Source: Oscillospiraceae bacterium (GTDB lineage Bacteria; Bacillota; Clostridia; Oscillospirales; Acutalibacteraceae). From it: DNA of 10,317 nt. Of the stretch, positions 1 to 5,065 are shown piece after piece (position 1 is the first letter of the stretch; each line of letters starts with the position of its first letter). Below the pieces are notes generated by a model that was not told the origin of the DNA, did not search any database, and saw only the letters and a list, made by a program, of their open reading frames with translations. The position numbers and the translations under genes are program-made. The stretch covers positions 1-10,317 of the forward strand of contig SVOX01000043.1 in the NCBI GenBank assembly GCA_015066165.1, read 5' to 3'.

Positions 1-356
1 TCAAGACAACGTTTATAAATGTTTGGAAAGTGGGTTTTTATTTCTTCTTCAGGAATTGGGGCGAACGACAGCCATACGTGTTTGCTGCCTTCTTTTTTCA
101 TTTCACTAAAGATTGCGTTTGCAACCACATCACGCGGCAACAACTCATTGACAAAGCGCTCGCCTTTGGAGTTAAGAAGTATTGCACCTTCGCCGCGAAC
201 CGACTCAGAAATTAAAAACTCACGGCCGTCTTTTTCGGTATAGAGCGTAGTAGGATGAATTTGAATATAATCGATATGCTGAAGTTTAATTCCGTGTTTT
301 AGTGCAAGTGCAATCGAGTCACCGGTAAGATGCTTATAGTTGGTGGAGTGCTCAAA
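1..356 (-). pseudogene. nadB: L-aspartate oxidase (NadB), central fragment, broken at its 5' side
   Basis: NadB is the FAD enzyme that oxidises L-aspartate to iminoaspartate, the first step of de novo NAD synthesis. The minus strand is open across the whole stretch and reads as the middle of NadB: STNYKHLTGDSIALALKHG, then IHPTTLY, then SESVRGEGA, then GERFVNELLPRDVVANAI, ending in FPNIYKRCL at the window edge. These match the conserved flavoprotein segment carrying the substrate-binding HPT and RGEGA motifs. About 118 residues are visible, against roughly 430-530 for the family. The C-terminal side runs off the window. The N-terminal side does not: similarity stops at the Phe codon at 354-356, where a glycine-rich GGIGGL-type segment would be expected. 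Upstream comes only unrelated sequence and an in-frame stop at 372-374. The FAD-binding N-terminus is therefore missing, so this copy is probably non-functional, or the contig is mis-joined here. Confidence 0.85.
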
Positions 357-357
357 T

Positions 358-546
358 ATGATAAAAGAAAACTATTATAAGGATAGACCTGCCGTAACAT
401 TAAAAAGTGAGATATTATCTGCTACTTTTCTACATTTAGACGGAGCAAAACTCGCATCATTAAAATTTAAAGATATTGAATTTTTAGCACAAACAAACGG
501 AAATATAGAATTTACTTTAAAAATAGGATGTAAGGAGATAATATAG
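358..546 (+). pseudogene. Aldose-epimerase-like protein, internally deleted remnant
   Basis: This 62-residue open frame starts at ATG 358. Its first part (YKDRPAVTL, then LDGAKLASLKFKDIEFLAQ) resembles the first strands of aldose 1-epimerase/mutarotase-like sugar-binding proteins, which are about 250-350 residues long and often head clostridial sugar operons. After LAQTNGN the expected body is missing. The frame ends in IEFTLKIG and a short tail, which could be the native last strand of the same fold. Its stop TAG (544-546) overlaps the GTG start of the next gene by one base, as a native gene end would. I infer a large internal in-frame deletion. The start lies directly beside the broken end of nadB, and the purine-rich GGTGGAG at 341-347 belongs to nadB, so its original promoter and leader are gone. 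It could also be a genuine small protein of unknown role, but nothing supports that. Confidence 0.5.
532..537 (+). promoter_or_regulatory. Ribosome binding site that fixes a GTG start
   Basis: AAGGAG lies 8 nt before the GTG at 546. The first in-frame ATG (558) would be 20 nt away, too far for initiation, so the dehydrogenase is assigned the GTG start. The site sits inside the end of the preceding reading frame, which suggests translational coupling. Confidence 0.8.
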
Positions 547-1601
547 TGAAAAAACTAATGAAAGCGATTTTAACAGAAGGATATGGCGAAGGTAAAATAA
601 TGGAGACCCCCATACCCAAAGTTTACGGTGACAGAGTTTTAGTTAAGGTTTGCTACTGTGGAATTTGCGGTACAGACCAAGACTTGTTCTCATCAGACTG
701 CAGTTTTGTAGAAGACGGTTTGGTTACATATCCAATAAGACCCGGTCACGAATGGTCGGGTGTTGTAGAAGAAGTTGGAAACCAAGTTACCGAATTTAAA
801 ATTGGAGACCGTGTTGTAGGTGACAACGGCGTTTCATGCGAAAAGTGTGAAAACTGTAAAAAAGGTGAATTTTCAAAGTGTAAGCATTTACTTAATGTTG
901 GCACAATAGACCCTATATATGACGGTGCTTTTGCAGAATATTTCCTAATCCCTGCACGCCATCTCCATAAAATACCCGAAGGTATTTCTTTAAAAGAAGC
1001 TTCATTAGCAGAACCGCTTTCCGTAGCATACGGCGGTATAAAGCACATGAACATAACCGACAATTCCATAGTAGCAGTGATTGGAACGGGCTGTATTGGC
1101 ATGGCAGCAGTAGTTTTGGCAAAATGCCTAGGGGCTAAAGATGTTATTATGATTGGCAGAAATCCCAAAAAACTTGAAGTTGCAAAATCTTTGGGCGCTA
1201 CGGTTATAAACACAAGAGAAAGTGACCCCGTGGAAGCAATAAACCGTCTAACCGACGGCAAAGGAGCTGACTTTGTGCTGGAATGCTCAGGTGCAAAAGA
1301 AACCTTTAAACAAGCAATCGATCTTGCGGCATTTCGTGCCACAGTAGCACTTATAGGTTTTTACGCAAATAAAGAAAACAATGTCAATATTGATACAATC
1401 GTTTCAAAAGCCCTATATATGTTTGGTGTTATGGGTGCTGTTGGTGATATGGCAGGTGCGCTTGAAATTTTAAAAACACATAAACCAAATCTATTGCCAA
1501 TTATTACTGACGAATTACCTTTTAACGATGCTTTAAAAGGTTTTATAAGACAAAATTATCCCAACGCTATTAAAATTGCGGTTAAAATTTGTGAGGAATA
1601 G
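546..1601 (+). CDS. Zinc-dependent medium-chain (MDR) sugar/polyol or sugar-acid dehydrogenase
   Basis: This 351-residue protein is a full-length medium-chain dehydrogenase of the sorbitol/threonine dehydrogenase type, oxidising a secondary alcohol with NAD(P). The catalytic zinc site is visible as Cys41 in CGICGTD, His68-Glu69 in GHEWSG and Glu156 in LAEPLSVAYGG. The structural zinc site is Cys98, Cys101, Cys104 and Cys112. The Rossmann fold starts at GTGCIG (180-185). After the second strand the sequence is IGRNPKK (203-209), without the acidic residue typical of NAD-specific relatives, so NADP use is possible (inference). It begins at GTG 546, overlapping the stop of the epimerase remnant, and the next gene starts 2 nt after its stop. 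The neighbours suggest a sugar, polyol or aldonate substrate. Some members of this family oxidise L-galactonate or L-gulonate-type acids ahead of KDG metabolism, but the sequence does not settle the substrate. Confidence 0.88.
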   Translation: MKKLMKAILTEGYGEGKIMETPIPKVYGDRVLVKVCYCGICGTDQDLFSSDCSFVEDGLVTYPIRPGHEWSGVVEEVGNQVTEFKIGDRVVGDNGVSCEKCENCKKGEFSKCKHLLNVGTIDPIYDGAFAEYFLIPARHLHKIPEGISLKEASLAEPLSVAYGGIKHMNITDNSIVAVIGTGCIGMAAVVLAKCLGAKDVIMIGRNPKKLEVAKSLGATVINTRESDPVEAINRLTDGKGADFVLECSGAKETFKQAIDLAAFRATVALIGFYANKENNVNIDTIVSKALYMFGVMGAVGDMAGALEILKTHKPNLLPIITDELPFNDALKGFIRQNYPNAIKIAVKICEE

Positions 1602-1603
1602 TT

Positions 1604-2590
1604 ATGAAAATCGCTATAATTGGTAAACAACAACCTTTAAAAGTAAGAAAGAATATAAAAGAATTTCTTGAAGAAAACGGTCACACTGCCGATATTCTTT
1701 ATATGGAAACCCGTAACGCAATCGATTGGACTGATAAACTTAAAGGATATAACGCTATTATTTCTGCAGGTGAAAAGTTTCCAAAAGAAGTTTTTGAAGA
1801 ATTAAAAGGAGATTTAAAACTACTTTCACGCTACGGTGTAGGAACCGACGAAATTGACAAAGTAAAAGCTGCAGAATGCGGTGTTGCGGTTTGTAATGCG
1901 GCAGGTTCTTTATCAACTGCAGTTGCTGAATGTGCAATGGGACTTATTTTATCAGTTCTTCGCAGTATTCCCACTTCTGATAAAGAGGTTAGAAATAACG
2001 AATGGTCACGTTTTTTTGAAAGTAAAACAGGAACTCAAATCGAAGGAAAAACTGTTGGAATTATTGGGTTTGGTGACATTTCTAAAGCTCTCTGCAAAAT
2101 GCTTTCGGGCTTTAATTGTCGCATAATGGCATACGACCTTTATTGGAACGAACAAGCCGCAACTGAACTTTCGGTCGAATATGCTACTATTGAACAAATA
2201 CAAAGTGAAGCAGATATTATAAGTATCCACGTTCCATCAACCCCACAAACAAACGGTATGATAAATAAAGACTTCTTGTCTAAATGTAAAAGCAATGCCA
2301 TTTTGATAAATACCGCTCGTGGAAAACTTGTAGTAGCCGAAGATTTGGCTGACGCATTAAATGACGGTGTTATCGCGGGTGCAGGTATGGATGTGTTCTC
2401 ACCAGAACCGCCCGACCCCAATAACCCTTTACTTACCGCAAAAAACACTGTGCTTTTACCTCATACAGGCGCCTGTACCATTGAAAGCCATATTAAAGCA
2501 GGTATGATGGCGGCTAAGAATGTTGTCGATTTCTTTAACGGTAAAACAGTTAAAACTATTTTAAACCCCGAATATAAAAATAATATTTAA
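1604..2590 (+). CDS. D-isomer-specific 2-hydroxyacid dehydrogenase, phosphoglycerate-dehydrogenase-like
   Basis: This 328-residue cytosolic enzyme interconverts a 2-hydroxyacid and a 2-oxoacid with NAD(H). The N-terminal substrate domain carries YGVGTDEID (77-85). The nucleotide-binding domain starts at GFGDIS (155-160), where the usual third glycine of GxGxxG is Ser160. Asp178 at the end of the second strand (MAYDLY) points to NAD. The catalytic triad is complete: Arg239 in NTARG, Glu268 in DVFSPEPP and His287 in LLPHTG. There is no C-terminal ACT domain, so it is not a regulated serine-pathway SerA. Lying 2 nt after the MDR dehydrogenase (GAGGA site at 1593-1597), it very probably acts in the same catabolic route, for example reducing a glyoxylate, hydroxypyruvate or 2-keto acid product, or oxidising an aldonate at C2. 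The exact substrate is unknown. Confidence 0.88.
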   Translation: MKIAIIGKQQPLKVRKNIKEFLEENGHTADILYMETRNAIDWTDKLKGYNAIISAGEKFPKEVFEELKGDLKLLSRYGVGTDEIDKVKAAECGVAVCNAAGSLSTAVAECAMGLILSVLRSIPTSDKEVRNNEWSRFFESKTGTQIEGKTVGIIGFGDISKALCKMLSGFNCRIMAYDLYWNEQAATELSVEYATIEQIQSEADIISIHVPSTPQTNGMINKDFLSKCKSNAILINTARGKLVVAEDLADALNDGVIAGAGMDVFSPEPPDPNNPLLTAKNTVLLPHTGACTIESHIKAGMMAAKNVVDFFNGKTVKTILNPEYKNNI

Positions 2591-2600
2591 GGAGCACATT

Positions 2601-3254
2601 ATGAACGACTGTAAAGAATTAAGACAAGAAATTATTGATACTTGCCTTTGGCTTAAATCACAAGGACTTGTGTTTTCAACTTGGGGTAACATTAGCGTTC
2701 GTCTTGATGACGGGAACATTCTTATAACCCCCTCTAAAGTAGATTACGACACCATGACCCCTGAAGACCTTGTAGTATTAGCGCCCGACGGAAAACAAAT
2801 TAGTGGTCACCGCCTATCTACCAGTGAACGCGAAATTCACAGAAAAGTTATGAATAAACGCTCTGACGTGGGTGCAATAATTCATATGCACTCCCCTTAC
2901 GCTATGATGGCAGCCGCAAGAAATGAAGGTGTACCCGTAATTTCTGAAGAAATGTGTCAACTGCTTGGCGGTGCAATACCGCTTTCAAGTGAATTTGTTC
3001 CGTCTGATATGCACGAAAAATTAGGCGAAGTGGTATCAAACTCGGTTAACGAAACAAACTCAATTCTCATTAGAAACCACGGTCCTATGTGCTTTGGAAA
3101 AACTCTCGCAGAAGCAAGAGTATGCTGTCAAGTAGTTGAAAAATCGTGCAAAATGTATATTCATTTATTATCGGCAGGCGGTATTCAAACTGTGAGCGAC
3201 GAAAATGTAGCCCGTGGTCGTGACTACTTCCTCAACAGTTACGGAAAATCATAA
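2601..3254 (+). CDS. Class II aldolase, L-fuculose-phosphate aldolase (FucA/AraD) family
   Basis: This 217-residue zinc aldolase has the usual length of FucA, which cleaves L-fuculose-1-phosphate to dihydroxyacetone phosphate and lactaldehyde. The phosphate-binding elements WGNISVR (28-34) and ITPSKVDYD (42-50) are present. The catalytic acid Glu76 lies in STSEREIH. The zinc ligands are His95 and His97 in IHMHSPYA and His160 in RNHGPM, matching E. coli FucA Glu73, His92, His94 and His155. The active site is therefore complete. Retention of the GNIS and TPS phosphate loops suggests a phosphorylated substrate, although some relatives act on unphosphorylated acids or decarboxylate. It follows the 2-hydroxyacid dehydrogenase by 10 nt, with AAGGAG at 2589-2594 overlapping the upstream stop. 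No fucose isomerase or FGGY kinase is in the window, so L-fucose itself is not demonstrated as the substrate. Confidence 0.87.
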   Translation: MNDCKELRQEIIDTCLWLKSQGLVFSTWGNISVRLDDGNILITPSKVDYDTMTPEDLVVLAPDGKQISGHRLSTSEREIHRKVMNKRSDVGAIIHMHSPYAMMAAARNEGVPVISEEMCQLLGGAIPLSSEFVPSDMHEKLGEVVSNSVNETNSILIRNHGPMCFGKTLAEARVCCQVVEKSCKMYIHLLSAGGIQTVSDENVARGRDYFLNSYGKS

Positions 3255-3269
3255 ATTGGAGGCAAAAAA

Positions 3270-4289
3270 ATGAAAGTAGTAACAATGGGTGAAATGATGA
3301 TTCGTTTTATGCCAAAAGGCAATTTACGAATCGAACAAGCCACCGAATTTGAGGCCTATTACGGCGGTGATGAAGCGATTGTAGCGGCTTCACTTTCTAA
3401 ATTTGGTATAGATTCACGATATATTACAAAACTGCCCTATAACCCCTTGGGTGAAATTGCATTAGCCAAATTAAGAGAACAAGGTATTGATACAAAATTT
3501 ATTGCTCGTGGCGGTAAAAGATTAGGTCTAAATTTTTATGAAAACGGTGCATCGGTAAGACCTTCTTACGTACTTTACGACCGTAAAAATTCCGCTATAT
3601 CCGAAGCGGTACCCAGCGACTTCGATTTTGATGCAATTTTTTGCGATGCCGACTGGTTTCACGTTTCAGGTATAACACCCGCTATAAGCGATAATGCGGC
3701 AGAACTTGTTAAAATCGCAATGCAAACCGCAAAAAAATATAATGTAACTGTGAGCGTTGACTTAAATTACCGCAGTAAGCTTTGGAGTATAGAAAAAGCG
3801 CAATCGGTTATGATACCGCTAATGGAATATGTTGACGTTTGTATCGGCGGTGCTGAAGATGCCGAAAAGGTTTTGGGATATAAAAACCCCAACATAGTTT
3901 TAGGCGGTGACGAACACGATATTGAAGCATATAAAGAAGTTTTCAAGGGGCTAAAAGAAAAATTTTCCCTCAAATATATTGCCTCTACCCTTCGAGAAAG
4001 TCATTCCGCTTCTGATAACAGTTGGGCGGCGCTTTTATATGACGGAAACGAGTTTTACCACACCAAAAAATATAAAATCCATCTCGTTGACCGTGGTGGC
4101 GGCGGTGCATCATTTTCGGCGGCGCTAATCTACGGTATATTAAACGGATTTGATATTGCAAAAACAGGTGAATTTGCCGTTGCCGCATCAGCACTAAAGC
4201 AAACTATTATGGGTGATTTTAATTTAACAACAAAAGAAGAAACCGAACGTCTTATGGGCGGAGACGCCTCAGGACGAGTACAAAGATAG
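3270..4289 (+). CDS. PfkB-family sugar kinase homologue (KDG-kinase-like) with degenerate active site
   Basis: This 339-residue protein is full-length and collinear with clostridial 2-keto-3-deoxygluconate kinases of the PfkB/ribokinase family, including GxSVRPSYVLYDR (93-105), DLNYRSKLW (164-172) and TLRESHSASDN (240-250). The expected catalytic motifs are altered. The sugar-binding GGxEAN motif reads GGDEAI (32-37), with Ile37 for Asn. The metal/phosphate NxxE-type motif expected as GNEED reads GGAED (193-197). The catalytic-base motif expected as DRxGGGDSF reads DRGGGGASF (274-282), with Ala280 for the catalytic Asp. I checked this last site in the nucleotide sequence (GGT GGC GGC GGT GCA). 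No frameshift or internal stop is present. It may be a pseudokinase, a regulatory sugar-acid-binding protein, or an enzyme with changed chemistry. The gene has a good TTGGAGG site (3257-3262) and lies 12 nt before the KDPG-aldolase homologue, its classical pathway partner. Confidence 0.85.
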   Translation: MKVVTMGEMMIRFMPKGNLRIEQATEFEAYYGGDEAIVAASLSKFGIDSRYITKLPYNPLGEIALAKLREQGIDTKFIARGGKRLGLNFYENGASVRPSYVLYDRKNSAISEAVPSDFDFDAIFCDADWFHVSGITPAISDNAAELVKIAMQTAKKYNVTVSVDLNYRSKLWSIEKAQSVMIPLMEYVDVCIGGAEDAEKVLGYKNPNIVLGGDEHDIEAYKEVFKGLKEKFSLKYIASTLRESHSASDNSWAALLYDGNEFYHTKKYKIHLVDRGGGGASFSAALIYGILNGFDIAKTGEFAVAASALKQTIMGDFNLTTKEETERLMGGDASGRVQR

Positions 4290-4301
4290 GAGAAATTAAA
4301 A

Positions 4302-4985
4302 ATGAACGGAAACAGAGATTTATCATTAAAAGAATATGTTATAAAGCAAACAAAATCTACAGGTATTTTACCTTGTATTAAACTTCACAAAAAAGACGAT
4401 TACATAGCATACGCACAGGCAATGTATGACGGCGGTGCAAGAGTGATAGAAGTTACTATGACAACCCCCGGTGTATTAGAAGCGATTGAAGCAATTTCTT
4501 CACATTTTGGGGATAAATTACTCGTTGCTGCCGGTACTGTTTTAGACCCTACGTCTGCACGTGAAGTAATTATGCACGGTGGTAGTATTATTGTAAACCC
4601 TTGTGTTGTTGATGATGTTATTGACCTTGCAAACCGTTATAATGTCCCTGTTTTCAGCGGTGCTTTTTCAGCAACAGAAGTTTTTAACGCAATGCGCAAA
4701 GGTGCTACAATGGTTAAAATATTCCCCGGTGCTTTGGGCGGACCTAAATATATGACAAATCTTAAAATGGTTTTCCCTGATGTAAACTTAATTCCGTCAG
4801 GCGGTATTACCCCCGAAAATGCTGCCGAATTTATCAAGTGCGGTGCTTGTGCTGTATCGGGCGCACGTACATTTATGGATTTTGGCAAAATCGAAAAAGA
4901 AGGTCTTATTTCGGTTACAAATCAGGTTAAAAAGTTTATAGATATCATTGCCGAAGCAAAAAAAGATTTGCCGATTATTCCATAA
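4302..4985 (+). CDS. KDPG/KHG aldolase (Eda) family protein with altered phosphate pocket
   Basis: This 227-residue class I aldolase belongs to the family that splits 2-keto-3-deoxy-6-phosphogluconate to pyruvate and glyceraldehyde 3-phosphate, or 4-hydroxy-2-oxoglutarate to pyruvate and glyoxylate. The Schiff-base Lys139 (MVKIFPG) and general-base Glu50 (IEVTMTTP) are present, as are AGTVLDP (77-83) and the SGGITPEN strand end. Several usual elements differ. The PGxxTPTE loop is SGAFSATE (119-126) and the SP after the fourth strand is NP (99-100). The C-terminal phosphate-binding GGS is replaced in CAVSGARTF. Where E. coli Eda has Arg49, this protein has Thr54, a change shared by a common Firmicutes subfamily. 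Pyruvate chemistry therefore looks intact, but recognition of the far end of the substrate may not be that of KDPG. It is the last gene of the tight operon. Confidence 0.85.
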   Translation: MNGNRDLSLKEYVIKQTKSTGILPCIKLHKKDDYIAYAQAMYDGGARVIEVTMTTPGVLEAIEAISSHFGDKLLVAAGTVLDPTSAREVIMHGGSIIVNPCVVDDVIDLANRYNVPVFSGAFSATEVFNAMRKGATMVKIFPGALGGPKYMTNLKMVFPDVNLIPSGGITPENAAEFIKCGACAVSGARTFMDFGKIEKEGLISVTNQVKKFIDIIAEAKKDLPIIP

Positions 4986-5004
4986 TTACATTGATTATTT
5001 TGTG

Positions 5005-5038
5005 AATATGTGATTTAATACACATATTAGTTTATAAT
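5005..5038 (+). promoter_or_regulatory. Probable promoter with overlapping operator for the GH36 gene
   Basis: A perfect 8-bp inverted repeat, AATATGTG (5005-5012) and CACATATT (5021-5028) around an 8-nt spacer, is followed by a consensus -10 box TATAAT (5033-5038). With a 17-nt spacer the -35 would be GTGATT (5010-5015), a weak 3/6 match that falls inside the repeat. Weak -35 plus overlapping dyad is typical of a regulated promoter. The dyad is AT-rich and lacks a T-run, so it is a poor terminator for the upstream operon. The element lies in the only sizeable gap (80 nt) of the sugar cluster. Confidence 0.45.
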
Positions 5039-5065
5039 CTATAAATCGTTTAAAGGAGATTTTTT

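Noticed and set aside
1..243. Short plus-strand open frames at the window start
   Set aside because: They lie opposite a clear NadB reading on the minus strand and have no recognisable domain.
746..1342. A 198-codon minus-strand open frame opposite the MDR dehydrogenase
   Set aside because: The plus strand carries a complete, motif-rich dehydrogenase. The minus frame has low-complexity Ser/Pro-rich content, no ribosome site and no recognisable domain.
2601..3254. Naming the class II aldolase fucA and the cluster an L-fucose operon
   Set aside because: No fucose isomerase, fuculose kinase or fucose transporter is present, and the family covers many substrates.
5005..5028. The dyad as an intrinsic terminator of the five-gene operon
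   Set aside because: The stem is almost all A/T and is not followed by a T-run, so it is more likely an operator.
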